Source: Haemonchus contortus (Eukaryota; Nematoda; Chromadorea; Rhabditida; Trichostrongylidae). From it: 64,000 nt of DNA. Each line of letters starts with the position of its first letter. The stretch's first letter is position 1. The position numbers were made by a program, and so were the translations under genes. The stretch lies in contig LS997566.1 of assembly GCA_000469685.2 (NCBI GenBank), positions 14,324,118 to 14,388,117 on the forward strand, read 5' to 3'. Under the pieces are notes generated by a model. That model made no database searches. It was not told the origin of the DNA and saw nothing but the letters and a program-made list of their open reading frames with translations. Positions 22,831 to 34,742 of the stretch are shown here, in pieces.

Positions 22831-25800
22831 TTGCCCTCACCACTCTATCCTGTTTACCCACAACCTTCAAGGGTCGACAGCCCCCTCGAATTGTCTGCCC
22901 GACGTTTTTACATTAGCGTTCACGCAGCGATTTATCTTAGTGCACGAATTTTTTTACGTTGTGGTATGAGATGGACGGACACGGTTGACGTCGTCATTTT
23001 TTTTTTCAGCTGTCTTGGTCATGGTTTAAGGGTGGGTAGGGGAACAAAGCTGTGGGAGCTCGTTCACCCACATCAGCCCGATACTTCATTATGCATGTGG
23101 GAACCATATGTTTTCGATACTTTCGGTTCAGCTGTCCACCTTCGAATCGATAGTCTGGGGGAAACGGGCAGCACGAAGGGAAAAAGGGGGCAAGTAGGAG
23201 TGCCACCACTACCTGAAATTTAGCGTGGTGTTTCGCTTACTACCCCTTCTCCAACCAACTCAGGAGATAATAAGGTCATCCCAATTTACCCTTAATTCAT
23301 TTATGTATGCCATAGAGACCCTAAACTATTAGGCGCTTCAGAATGCGATTTCTTTTGACTTCTCCTTTCGGGGATTGTGCGCATCAGAATCCTATTGTGA
23401 TCGAAAAATTCTGCGTGCATGAAATTCGATCTATTCTTTGGGGCTTATTCTGAAGTGATGCCACATAAAACTGCCTTCCACACTGTAGGGTACAGGTTGG
23501 TTCAAGTCATTGTGCTCATTCTTCCTTTCAGAGCACCTCTTAGAAATTTCGAAAGTTTCGCACTGAATTGAAATAGTGGTGCTTTAATGAAAACATTCAA
23601 AAACTAGTTCCCATATCACCTATACGTCGATGCAGGCGTTCATAAAAAGGGCAGTTCCCTCCAAAAATATCTGTATGCCAACGTTTTGTTATGGGCTGTC
23701 TGGTTTGTTGTCTTATTTCTGACAGATAAGTTGTAATGTTGATTGTTTATCTGTTATGCACCTGTGTAGGCTGAATCGAATTATTCGAGAGGCTTGAAGT
23801 GAAGGTGCTCGAAGTTAGGTAGCATTGCCCTTATCTCTAATCGCCCTTCCCTTCAACCCTCCTCTCCCTCCTCATTCCCTCGCCCCCCTCCTTTCCATCT
23901 CCCCCTCCATTCTCCATACTCAATGTTTCTAACTAGTTTTTTCTCAAAAACACCTGACAATCTTTAATAAGGTTAGTTAAGTCACTCTTGAATGAAGGGA
24001 AATTAACGTGCTTTCATCACGTGGGCGGTGAGGTGAAGGGTGGTTTCCCCGTTGAAATTTCCCAGCCATTCCCATAGCTATTCGTCAGATTGTCTGTTCG
24101 TTAGATCTTTGTATTAAAGGAATCTGGTAGAGTTTTTTGGAAATAAAGAATGGCCTGGCTTCTTCGAATGTTATCCTTGTTGACTGAGTGGCGTAAAGGT
24201 TTCCGATGAAGACGGCCTGGTCGAAGGGGTAAGCTATTACGAACTAATGTTCCATTGTTAGCGGGACCTTCACTTTTTAAGCTTCTCAAATCATTTTTAT
24301 TCATTTGCGTCTTTAGCAAAGGATGTATCATCGTACTTACTACAAAACTCAAAGTATCTGTGCAAACATACCCTTTGCTCAGTGCTACCACTGCTACCTT
24401 TTGACAAAGCGCCATCATCCGCCTGTGACTAAATAGGCCGTAGGAGGGTTGAAGTTCCCCCTCCGTCCTACTAAAAATAAGCTGCACGTCATGGCTGGTT
24501 TGCCTGCTACTCAAAGAACTATCTTTCTCTGCAATGACGTGATTGTTGGGGATAAAACGAGAGGAGAGACGAGGCAATCTAATCCTTGTTCCCCTTCTGT
24601 CACTTGAATACTGCTTGGACCAGCCCCTTTCCGTCAATTTTCCTGAAGCCCACAAATTGATTTTGGGCTTGCGTAGGAGGACAAGGGCTGCACTTGGACT
24701 TTGGTTCACCTAGACGTCATTTTATTTACCAGATGCACATTCCAACGCCTTCGCCTTTACAATACAAGGTGAACGCTCAGTGCATCAAAGCCTTCTCTTT
24801 ACTAATGAGTTTTTGAATTTCACCTTCTCCTTTTCAACGACTACTTATCCCCCGGAATAGAACTTGTTTTAGTGGAAAATACTGGCCATTCGATTTTTCT
24901 TTGTGTTCCATGAATTCAACTTAAATTTCATGGAAGTAATTTTCAACTCTGAACGTTCCAAATCTCCTGGGCTTTTGTCTAATTTTCATGAAAGTGTTTT
25001 TATCCGTCTGCTTCGGCTTCCTCTTCCGGTTAATCTGTTGTGATCCTATCGCTTAATATATGTTCATATAAGATTGTTTTGAATGTGGTATTCTGCGTGG
25101 GAATCTGAAGAATGAGAGACTTTCAAGCCCCCAAATCCTTCCTTATCAGCTAGTTTCTACTTTTCCTTGTCATTTAGCCAATTCTGAATTCTGGATGGCC
25201 CGGCACTTCTGATAAATCGTCCAAAATAGATACACCACAAAATTTTATGCTCAAGTGTCAAATGTTAGTGCAGGAAAAGCATCCCTGATACATTTGGGTC
25301 GTACCGTGTGGGAGCTCTTACTCAGTGTTTTTAGATTCAGTAAAAACCTGGTTTCGGTTTGTGGTTTTCTTTACAAAATTGGAATCCTAGAAGCGATTGA
25401 ATAATATAAGGCGGCGTAGCCACCGCATCGGCGTTGGCTGACCCTGTAGTTGGTCATCGTTCATTTGCTGCGATATTCAGCAGAATTCAAGTGCATGGCA
25501 TACACTAGGGGATAGACGAAATATTCCAAAAAAACTTTTGTTCCGACTTTTTTGGGGTGTAATACTCCTTCGCTTTTGACTTAGATCTGACAATGGATTT
25601 CATTCAGTACAATTTCTTTTAATTGCCGGATTTTTTTGTATACCCCTTTTCTCCGGTTTGGAATATCTTGTCTACTGTCCTTTTTTTGGCTTAGTGACTC
25701 ATTTTTATATGAATAATTCAGTTCATATAAATATTAACAATCACCATCTCATTGCATTTAATATTTATTATTTTGATATCAGTAAAATGTGCAGTACTAA

Positions 25801-26163
25801 GTTATTCATCACCAGAGATGGTAATGGGAAAATCTTAGCGTTGCAGTTGTCAAGCTCAGCCCATCACGTTCTGAGTCGTTCTCGTCAATCAATAGCGTCA
25901 ATACCAGAAGGAAATTCAAACTCGCCGTTGAAAACATCAAGCGAGGCATCCTTGGCTTTGCTGTGGGTGGTTTTTCTTTTGCTTTCAACTTGAAGCATCA
26001 GATTTCTGGGTACGGTGAGATGATCCCAAGTTTCTCCTCAAATTTCTACTCCTCCTACTCCCCCTACATAATCGCTAGCACGGTCATCTGAACTCATTGA
26101 GACGTGATAGATCTTTGGAAACTGAAGGTCCAATTATTTCACCGATACTGCTCGTGCTCCTAG

Positions 26164-26788
26164 TTATTTCCATTTCGTTCTCCTCACCCATTTTGATGTC
26201 CCTTTTCGGCTGATTAAAATAGTACCCAGATCATGATCGAAATGCTGTGACGTAGTGGTATTTAAGTGGATTCGACAGGTATCCTTCTGGCTTAGGCAGG
26301 CTGTGATGTGTGTATATTGAATTGTGGATTTAATTTCCACATAACCCATCATTCCCGAGTCGAGTGTCATTCCTTGGAACTCGTCTGGGGTGAAGAAAAA
26401 CGTTGGCTTAAACTCATTGTGTCCCTTGAATTGGGGCTGGCTGTCCCATTTATACAAACTGTTCCAGTGCCTCCATGTATCTAAAAAAGGCCCCATACAT
26501 TTCTCTCCATAGATTGACTGACACTGATCGTCACATCGTATACCTAAGCTCCGCAATTTTTTCTTTGGTTAATCAATTTTTGGTCTTCTTTTCATTACTC
26601 ACATAGGCGGATATTTGTCCCTCAGGCGAAGGAGTGAACTTCTTGCATGTGCCAAGGGGATTTACCCATTTTCCATGACTTAATCTCCGCGCAAAAGTGC
26701 CGCTTCTGCCCACGCGAAAATTTCGCTCCTCGACGTGACACCTCTGCGGATGGTGGTGCATTAAGATTTTGTGATATGATTTATATCG
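26164..26788 (-). CDS. Possible two-exon gene end, weak sushi-like pattern
   Basis: Reading the minus strand, an exon at 26788-26603 (62 codons, phase 0 at both ends) starts after CCCATTACAG and ends at the donor GTGAGT. A 79-base intron could then be removed to GATCAG, joining in phase to 26523-26164, which ends in a stop. The first exon contains HGKWVNPLGTCKKFTPSPEG, similar to the W-x3-LGTC end of a nematode sushi/CCP repeat followed by the linker to the next one; the upstream cysteines of a full repeat are not clear. The second exon has three further cysteines within its first 12 residues or its middle (CQSIYGEKC). A secreted or extracellular protein is possible. The acceptor of the second exon is not pyrimidine-rich. 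Confidence 0.25.
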
Positions 26789-27430
26789 CTGTAATGGGCT
26801 TAGACTCTCCGTTATCGATCCTATCCAAGCACAAAATTTGTTCCGTACATCACCCATCAGCGTTAGAAATTCTTGTGCTTCCTCGAATTTATTTCGGAAT
26901 TCCTATGGGGTATGCTGCAGTTGGGATCGATTGGCGTTGACTTCTTGAGTTGGATGTCTAATTGAATAGGCATATGAAAAAGATTCCCATTCATTCCCAA
27001 AGTTCACATTCCCAGAGCCATTCAGTGCCATTTGTCAGTAGGGGCCATCCATCTGCTAATTCCAGTTTAGTTCTTTTCTTCTCATATTGACGCTACTTGG
27101 TCAGATTGTGCTTTTAATTCCTGTTCTTTCTCCTTGTGTCGGTAATCATATCAAACACATCGGGCGACAACGATTAAGCTTCATTTTTAATCCTGCTCTA
27201 TGGAATAGCGTCCATAGCAAATGAGATAAGCTGAAGTGAACCGCTGATCTCGGTCGGTCCAGTTGCCGTTACCCAAACAAATGTAAGGCGTTTTGTCGCT
27301 CTATCCTCGAGCTCGATCTATGATGTCTGACTTTCGAATCCATGGTACCCTTCTTGTCTCTAACTGATTACTTGAAAGTCAGACCAGGTCCTTCAGTTCT
27401 GACGCTACAAGGTACTATTGTTTAACAGAG

Positions 27431-27610
27431 TTAGACCTTTTTTTCTCGCATAAACCCCTCTTCTCTTGAACTGATCTGGGAGAGTGCAGGATTATCAACA
27501 GTATCGATTTGGGAGCAGCTCATGAACTGATCGAATCCCATATCTTGAATGTTGGTGGCAAAATCCACAGCGTTCAAGAACGTTTTATTTTCAAAGCCGG
27601 CTATGGGGTT
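27431..27610 (-). CDS. Possible exon upstream on the same minus strand
   Basis: After the pyrimidine-rich acceptor CGCTCCCCAG the minus strand is open in phase 0 for 59 codons to a stop. It contains NPIAGFENKTFLNAVDF and then GFDQFMSCSQIDTVDNP. It reads like a soluble globular segment and could belong to the same gene as 26788-26164, but the donor is unclear (GTTTAT or GTCTAA near its end). No family is recognised. Confidence 0.22.
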   Translation of the reverse strand, partial: NPIAGFENKTFLNAVDFATNIQDMGFDQFMSCSQIDTVDNPALSQISSREEGFMREKKV

Positions 27611-28238
27611 CTGGGGAGCGATTTCTGACCTCCGGTGATTTCCTCTTGAAGCTTCAAAAAAGTGATTTCAATATTTCCAGTAAAGAGCGAGCATTGCCTC
27701 TAGACTACCCAGATTCACATAAGAAATTGATCATTTCTGCTGAATTCTGACGGTCAGAATGAACGGAGAGCATATGAGATCAGAGACTGACTTGACAGGA
27801 AAAATGAGGATCAAGAGGTATGGCAGTGAACGATTTGGGAAGTACTTGCAGGAAGGAGAAGCTTGTGTTAGAAATCTCACCGTACTCGGAACGCTTAATA
27901 TCTCACGGTGATCCTGACACTATCGCTTGACTAACCATTATTCATTTTAATTAATTATCTTTTTCTCTCTTGACTGAATCATTCATAATGTTCCCGTGTG
28001 AACACATCGAAGATCAGGATTCAGAGCATAGACACCTGAGATCAACCCTAGGCAAGGAAAATCATTTGTCCCTGGGAATCGAAATTCATATTCTAGTAAC
28101 CAGGCTGTTTTTGTGCATTGGGAGAATATTTTTCAGCTGAAGCGGTACATCGCTACGTCACAGCGTCTCATTTAGATATAGATTTTCTCCGGCATCCAGG
28201 CGAGTTGGGCGTAGGGATTGGAGGAGGAAAGGGGGTGT

Positions 28239-28259
28239 GGGGGGGGGGGGGGGGGGGGG
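28239..28259 (+). repeat. Homopolymeric G tract, 21 nt
   Basis: Twenty-one consecutive G on the plus strand, preceded by GGGGGTGT and followed by AAGAGGGAGGG. This makes a strong G-quadruplex candidate with additional flanking G runs. In Caenorhabditis elegans tracts of this kind are deletion-prone when the DOG-1/FANCJ helicase is absent. Here only the tract itself is seen. Confidence 0.92.
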
Positions 28260-29662
28260 AAGAGGGAGGGTCTTTTACGTCAAGTGTAAGACCTCACGGA
28301 CGCAGTACGATTTTCTATGAGGTAAGTTCCAGTAGGAAAGAGAGGAGGAGCAGATTGGTCCGATATCAAGAAGATGCGATGCGATTGACCAATTCACACA
28401 GCGATTTTTCATATTTTCAGGGGTATCCTTTTTCATGGACTTGTTCTGAATCTCTCTGATTCGCCCAGCGGAATGAATTAATGTGGATGCGCCGGGTATG
28501 GGTGGGCATTCAAGTAAGGGAGCCATTATGGAACGACTCAGCTTCAGCTGAAGCGGTACAGCGGTAGATGCGAGCATTTGGGAGGGAGCTACATGGAGAG
28601 CATGGAAGGGCATCAAGGGAGTAGTGAAGAAGCAATGAACATTCGACCCGATCTTTCCGATTCTGAATTTCATAAGTCTGTGATTTCCCTGAGGACCAAG
28701 GGCCACGGTGCTTGATTTACTCGCGAACGATGTACGGGATGATGACGGCGCACGAAAGACGAAATCGGTGATTAATAGGACGATGGCTGGTACACCGTGG
28801 CTGATTTATGAACTACACCTTGAAGAAGGGCAGAAAGTGAAGACAAATCTACCAATTTTTAATTCAGAAGACAGGCTGGGAACAATTGTATTTTCAAGGG
28901 GCATTTGGTCCTCCGGGAAGCTCCGTAAAACAGGAGCATTTCAAACGGGGCACTTAGGAGCCGCCGACGAGAACCACAGGGAGTGCGAATGTTGAAGACA
29001 CCCCTTGTGATGTGAAAACGAATTCTGGACAATTTCTGGGATATTCAGAGTAATTAACCAATCGTTTAGGATTTTATCTTTTGGGACGCTGATATCCCAC
29101 TCATATCTACATATTGCTCCAATATTGAACTAGACTGATGTCAGGGCTGGACAGAACCAGATATAACCCTTAACTGCTGTTATGCTCTAATAATTTATAA
29201 TTAAGATTTCATCGATCTTCAGTTTAGAGGAGGCCTTGAGAGTGTTTGTACTGTTTGTGGATTAGATCCATTTGAGAATTTCGTGTCCATACGTACCACG
29301 CCGTACCACCTTTTATCCTTCTTACTTAGCTTCGAGCGGATTTTCTGATTTTCGATAGCTTTTACGTTAGTATCGAAACTTTCGAGCTTTCGAACCCATT
29401 TTTCTTCAAGTCATATCATTTCATTTCTCAAAGGGAAGACATGTTCCCATCAGCCCCGTTCTTCTCTTAGTGGTTCGTTTTGATTGCAGAACTATGAATG
29501 AGACTCATATAAGTTCTAAGGTTTCAGTCATTACAATATGTTTTGAGGTGGAATTCATAAATGACGTATAGCACTAGATGAAAAGAACAATCTCCGGAGG
29601 GGAACCTAACTTTCTCTTTTCTTCTCTGAAGATCGAATTTAGGATCGATACTGTCCAGGCCT

Positions 29663-29785
29663 ACGAAACCATCAATGAAACCTTCAACTAGATGGATACT
29701 CGAGTGGGAGGAAAAAGCCTTGACTTTTACATAAGCTGGCCCAGCTAATCATCGTATAGGTCACGTAATCATTCGAATGGCAATA
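29663..29785 (+). mobile_element. SINE fragment
   Basis: Only the middle third survives: CCATCAATGAAACCTTCAAC, GATACTCGAGTGGGAGGAAA, TTGACTTTTACATAAGCTGG and CATCGTATAGGTCACGTA. These match the reference SINE in order, with moderate divergence. Confidence 0.6.
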
Positions 29786-30591
29786 TTCAAGGGAAAAGAG
29801 TACAGCATAGCTTTCTTGGAGAGGGTTCGGCTAACATTAGAGAGTCTACTTTCATTCTTGACATCTACCACCAGTCAATCAACTCTTAATTCTAGCTACT
29901 CAATTTTAACCTTTTTGCGTGGTAGAGAAAATTTCGGAGGGAAATATCATGGGCTTATTAATCGAATTTTTACAGTGTTCTCTAGGTTCTAGTTTCAGAT
30001 TTTAATGTTGAGTATAGAAAACCAGGTTGAACTCCGGATATCATCGATTAATATGTGACTTTGTGAGGAAGGTGACTGGGAAGGTGCAGGTGTTGCGGGA
30101 TTGTGCGGGTAAGTAGGCTGCGGGATCAGCCTCACCCAGTAAAAATATTCCTTCCATCAGTTACTCAGTCAATTGATGGTGCTATCTGACAGGAACATCG
30201 ACAGGATTGCTGGGGTTGTGGGTGAGCCCGCCCTGGAAGTTTTCCCTGGGAATCGACGCTGATTTAAATGTTAATGTTCGTTTTGTAGAAAATTTCAGTC
30301 TTTGATTGTTCAGCGTGAAAAAACGCTGAATCCCATCGGCAACTGACTGACACACACGCCCTGTGGATGATATGTGTAATGCACGTCAAGTAAACACAAG
30401 CGGAAAGTCACCTCTCCTATATATCTCTCTGAAAAATCGCCGTTCTCCTCTGATTTCGCTTTGTTTTTATGTTTATCGATTGCTGTGTGACTTTACTGAT
30501 TTTTCGTCGGATGTTCGTCCCCTCTACTGAATTATAGGATGTGTTATAATTGTAGACTGGTTCTGGCAAAAGCATCAAAGTCATTACCATA

Positions 30592-32640
30592 ATGGATTCA
30601 CCACCCGATCTCTCACCAAATGCTCCACCAACCGGTTACGACGACACCGCCAACTATTTCGCCAATTTACAGGTGAACTCATGCATGTTTCCCGTTGACC
30701 GTTAGTGGGTATATCCAGCACAGGGAAAGGCGGCTGTAGTCAGGAGGAGAATGGGCTGTCACGAAGTCGTTCACCACTTGGTTGCTTTTCGGTTGATGGC
30801 TGGCCAAGCTGAATTGAAAGACATTTGAAAAACAGCTTCATTCAGCTACAATTTCCCAGCTTTTTGCGGAGGTGTTCCAGGAGTTTTCCTCTGGGTCATA
30901 ACCCGAAGTGAACCTTCCCGAAAAGAAATTGCTGAAACTTTCCCTGAGAGAGATTTCTGGGCCTCTTCTTTGATGGCGCATCCCTAGTTTGGTTCCTCAT
31001 TCTGATTAACTGACCATCCTGCTCTCCTAGTATTCAAAGTTTTTATCTCATTTCATTGAAAAATCCAAATGTGGAGGACCTGGGTCCTCTCTCTGGAATG
31101 CTCGAAGGTCGCTTCAACAGAATTTGTCCGACGCAATAAAATTTTATTCGAAGCGTTCGAACGGCAATTATTGTGGAGGAATACACACCACTGACATCAT
31201 CGATCGCACATTTGAGCATTTGGAACATCGAAAGAATCAAAATGTTGCTTTCTCTTGGGGGAGTTTTTTTTAGGGTAGTAGGGTAGGGATTGCGATAGCC
31301 TTCTAGAATTCACGGGCTCTAGACCTCATTCCTCAGGGATCCCTTATCGAGAACTTCCGCATCTGTCTGGGAACTGTAGCGACATATATCCAGGCACTTT
31401 TAAGAGTATCGATTCTAGCAAAGAGAGCAGAACTATGGCTGCCCAACACAAATATCATCGAACCCGATCAAGGCAGTTGAACAGTAGCAATTAACATTCC
31501 GTCAGTGCAGAGTCAATTCATGCACTAGCTATGAACATTGGTGTTGTAGGAGTGATTGTGGGAAGTCAGATACTTGACAGTTTAGACAATGCGGAGCATT
31601 CCATAGGGCGTTCTAATTGATTTGGCCTGTCACCTTTCCTCCTTTTGAGTGGGGATGCATCCAACTCATGGGATTCTTATCGCCAAGTTCCAGGTTTGGG
31701 TATCAGAATATGCAATCGTTACGGTGGATGACAGAAAAACTGCTCTGTTGGGAGTACCGTTCATCAACAATATAACAACAAAAATACAAATAACGCCCCT
31801 GAAAATCGTCTTTATTTGGAAAAACATCGAGAAAATTTTTTTTCGTTTGAGGAGAACCTGTACCCCGAATGTTGGGCATCTTTCAAGAACATCCGTCTTA
31901 GCACTATGGAAGCATAGCCAATCATTATAGCACATTTATGGAATCTACACCTATTATACATGAAATCTATTGAAGGCACCACCGGCTCCACCTTCAAGCA
32001 CATCCACTGGTCAAGCCTCCACTGAAGGTTCAGTGGATTCCAGCGGCTTTGAGAAGGTTTTGTTCAAGATCATTCTTTTCCTCTTTTTGGACTTGACTAT
32101 GTATTTTTAATAACCGGTCTAGGTGGACCACGACGTTCTAGAAGAGTACGGTCAACAATTTGTCAATCAGATGCAGCAGGCCTTGTTTGGTACACTACCG
32201 GAGGAAGCAGACACTGCCGTAAGTCCCCGATACTCTTCTTCTTTAGCCTTTCATGGCTCATTTCCTTCGTTCTGTATTATTAGCCACTACTCATTCTCGG
32301 AATAATTTTAGGGTTTTTCCAAGGTGACTACAAGTTGGTGGTCTGTATTTGGAATTTTTATTTTTGATCTCGTTATCGCCCTCCTGCTAGGTCGAAAAGG
32401 TTGAATACCTGTAAGAATGACCAGCTGAGCTTATGGTTCAGGGAAATGACTGTTTCCGAGCCCTGAAATTAGATTTGTAGGCGATTTTGCAGGATCCTAG
32501 AGCTAATGCCGTTTTTCTCACAATGGTCACTCATCTGCAAGGCCCTCCTCTTCTCTTTCCCACAAATCATTCTCTCCTCTCTCTCCTCATGGACGAAATT
32601 CCCTTCAAGTGTGCTACCCTTGGGTTTGTATTCAAACGTG
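30592..32640 (+). CDS. Candidate gene 5' part: three phase-0 exons, Pro/Ser-rich
   Basis: Exon 1 (30592-30672) starts at an ATG in good context (ACCATAATGG) and encodes 27 residues beginning MDSPPDLSPNAPPTGYDD, ending at CAG|GTGAAC. Exon 2 (31976-32056, 81 bases) encodes a Pro/Ser/Thr-rich linker (APPAPPSSTSTGQASTEG) ending in GFEK. Exon 3 (32123-32218, 96 bases) follows CGGTCTAG, encodes VDHDVLEEYGQQFVNQMQQ and more, and ends at the consensus donor GCC|GTAAGT. All three are multiples of three and join in phase 0, so one frame runs through 86 codons. A fourth exon may start at 32493 after GATTTTGCAG, in the same phase, with a stop near 32640. The exon 2 acceptor (ATTGAAG) and donor (GTTTTG) are poor. 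The product looks like a disordered N-terminus followed by an amphipathic helix. I do not recognise the family. Confidence 0.45.
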
Positions 32641-33167
32641 GCCATGGATAATATCATGCATGCGAACCTTATTACGTGTTGATTAAAGTGTATAGTAGAT
32701 ATTTATTTTGCCTTTTCTTCGGCCTCTTTTGTCACCTCGTCATTTTTCGGAGTGGCCAGGTGGATTCTTCGTCAAACCTCAAGACTCACTTGTCTCAGCC
32801 CAATTGCTTCTGCAATGCAGGACTTGAGTTCCATATTGAGTGGATTTCGATATGCATGAGCCTGTGGGCTTAATTCTTGTGGTCTTGACATCCTGTCTCT
32901 CCAATTTTCTATCCTTTGCATTCCTTTTTTTTGTGTCTGCTGCTGTAACCGAAACCTATACAAAGACCTCTATGAAGATCAGAAAGTTTAGCTGTATGTA
33001 CATCTTCCCTTTGGCCGCATGTGGTTTGATGTGAATATGTGTAGCCAAGCGGATGTGTCGCAGACTTTACGATCTCAAAATTGGCGGCATCGTTACATTT
33101 GATACACTAAGGATGACTGCAGGGCTGCGGAAGCTGGGTCATGTCTGGTGAATCTGGAAAGTCTTCG
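32641..33167. other. Unresolved stretch downstream of the candidate gene
   Basis: This could hold further introns or the 3' UTR of the gene at 30592. No exon was resolved. Several T-rich segments precede AG dinucleotides, but none opens a convincing frame. Confidence 0.35.
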
Positions 33168-33452
33168 CTATCAATAAATCCTATTATTGAGATGCTCCCC
33201 CGCACTCAAATTCCATTCAGGTTCGTAATGTCAATTTGAATGCTTGTGTGACCTATACAATGACCTGCGGTAGCCAGGTGTGTGGTGTGTCATGTTCACG
33301 TCAATATTCCCAAACGAGTGTTGTACTATTTAACCGACCCTGGAGGTTTGGAAGACTTCGTTTCTCTTAGCAAATGTCCATCCGGGATTCGATCCCTGAC
33401 AAAGTATGTGCGACAGTGAGCCATTTGTCACTAGCGTTCATGCCTACTTCGG
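33168..33452 (-). mobile_element. Diverged SINE copy
   Basis: On the minus strand the order is GGCATGAACGCTAGTGACAA (A-box region), GGGATCGAATCCCGGATGGA (B box), CCTCCAGGGTCGGTTAAAT, CTCGTTTGGGAATATT, then the CAGGTCATTGTATAGGTCAC segment and the GAATGGAATTTGAGTGCGGG segment near 33200. It is full-length but aged. Confidence 0.75.
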
Positions 33453-33510
33453 ATTGTAAACCTAACTTCTTGTTGGACCTTTACCTCTAGCAATTTTCAT
33501 TTCATGTTTC

Positions 33511-33943
33511 TTATGTATCACTGCCATTACGGTCATAATTGAGAAAAATCTGTGAGGTGGCTGGGAGTTGTACTTTTCCACTTCTCTCAATCAGATATTG
33601 GTTAACCTCGGTTGATGTAGGAAACCAATCAGGGCCGTCAGTGAACTCATACTGGATCTCATCAGGTCTGGAAGCATCCCTCAGAGTTATATGCACGATA
33701 GGCTCCTTTTACGCGACCTGCTACTTTTATAATGCCGATCGTGAAATCGTAGCAGGGCTTTTGATTTTTTACAATCCTACTTACTTTATGGAACCGGAAT
33801 TCCGAATTTTTGTGATTTTCTCGAAGGATTGGCTCGTCCACGGAAAAGGCAAGGGTAGCGGAAAATGTTGGATACGGATATGGTTGGAAAATGTTACAAA
33901 TCGGGTATATATAGTTGAGGTTTGCTTGGGATTCTGCGGGTGA
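33511..33943. other. Overlapping open frames, coding status unclear
   Basis: The minus strand (33696-33511) has a frame of about 60 codons containing RPDEIQYEFTDGPDWFPTS, and the plus strand has a 134-codon frame over 33539-33943. Only one, at most, can be real. The minus frame has the more protein-like composition and a possible acceptor (GATGCTTCCAG). No family is recognised for either. Confidence 0.2.
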
Positions 33944-34423
33944 CCACGTCGAAACAATTTTCAGAATTACAGTAGTCCTAGGAAGTCACTTGATCCATGC
34001 GAATTCGCCAGCATTTTTTTGCTTTAGAACGACGAGCTATTACGTCGGCGTTTCGGGATCGACGTAATGTGAGAAGTTTATGAGCCACACAAGTGTCTGG
34101 CTGGAATTGCTCATACATGATGAGAAAATGAGCCAAACCCACCCGCCCTTAGTTTAGTACACGCTTCAAATGGCTATTTTTGGCTCAGAAATTCTTGGCT
34201 TGAAGCCTGAATTATGTGGTAGCTGCATACTAAATTTCTTCCCAAAATTTCTCCTACACAGCGTCAAGTCAGGGCGACATCGTGGGCGAAATTGATGTGG
34301 CTGCGCCAAGTAAAAACTGAATATCAGCGTAACCGCAGCAACCATCAACCAGAGCGAAAAACTGCAAATCTTCTTGGGAACTAGGCATTCCCTCAATATT
34401 CTACCCAGTATATCTTCTTGAGG

Positions 34424-34727
34424 GCGAAGGTGGTGTAGTGGCAAGTGGCGCACTATATCACACGCACGGTCAGGGGTTCGAATCCCGGATCGATGTCCGC
34501 CTAGGCCAACCAAGCCTTCCATCCCTCCGGGGTCGGTGAATTGGTACCAGACTCGTCTGGGAGGATAAAAGCACTGACTTGTACATCGGCTGGCCACCGC
34601 AAGTCATTGTATAGGCCACATACGCACTCATTACGCCACTACGATTCTGAATGGAAGTCAAGTGCGGGGGCGCATCCCTCAGACGGGATTGATTAACGCC
34701 AAAAACTTTATCCTTTACTTTATCCTT
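34424..34727 (+). mobile_element. Reference, near-intact tRNA-derived SINE with 15-bp TSD
   Basis: The identical 15-mer TATATCTTCTTGAGG flanks the element (34409-34423 and 34728-34742). Inside, TGGTGTAGTGG (34431-34441) fits the A-box consensus TRGYNNANNNG and GGTTCGAATCC (34475-34485) fits the B-box consensus GGTTCRANNCC, with tRNA-like spacing of 33 bases. The head can pair with GTCCGCC (GGCGGA/TCCGCC in other copies), completing an acceptor-like stem. The tRNA-unrelated body follows, and the element ends in two copies of ACTTTATCCTTT instead of poly(A). It has no coding capacity and would be transcribed by RNA polymerase III and mobilised by a LINE in trans, as is known for SINEs. Confidence 0.93.
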
Positions 34728-34742
34728 TATATCTTCTTGAGG

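Larger units (their letters stand above)
21006..26163. other. Non-coding or unresolved stretch
   Basis: This stretch holds a pyrimidine-rich tract and a 27-bp duplication (both listed separately) and no convincing gene. The longest open frame of the window lies at 24101-24709 on the minus strand (202 codons); it starts with GTG and has no motif. A plus-strand frame follows a TTTTTTTTTCAG acceptor at 23010-23223 (one base plus about 70 codons); it looks moderately coding but has no partner exon and no recognised family. A further frame after a TATTTTTCAG at 21512 has the same problem. Confidence 0.4.
27671..30591. other. Non-coding or unresolved stretch
   Basis: This stretch contains the longest G tract (listed separately), a SINE fragment at 29663-29785 and an 18-base direct repeat, TTCAGCTGAAGCGGTACA, at 28132-28149 and 28543-28560. 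A plus-strand frame at 28708-28995 (95 codons, GTG start) has no splice support. Confidence 0.4.

Noticed and set aside
22363..22969. Three overlapping plus-strand open frames
   Set aside because: All three plus frames are open because the strand is nearly pure pyrimidine; the translations are Phe/Ser/Leu low-complexity.
24101..24709. Longest open frame in the window (202 codons, minus strand)
   Set aside because: It starts with GTG, shows no domain, signal peptide or splice edges, and a frame of this length is close to what chance gives in 64 kb at this base composition.
34166..34661. 143- and 63-codon minus-strand open frames
   Set aside because: They are reverse-strand readings through the reference SINE, and the same peptide words recur at other SINE copies.
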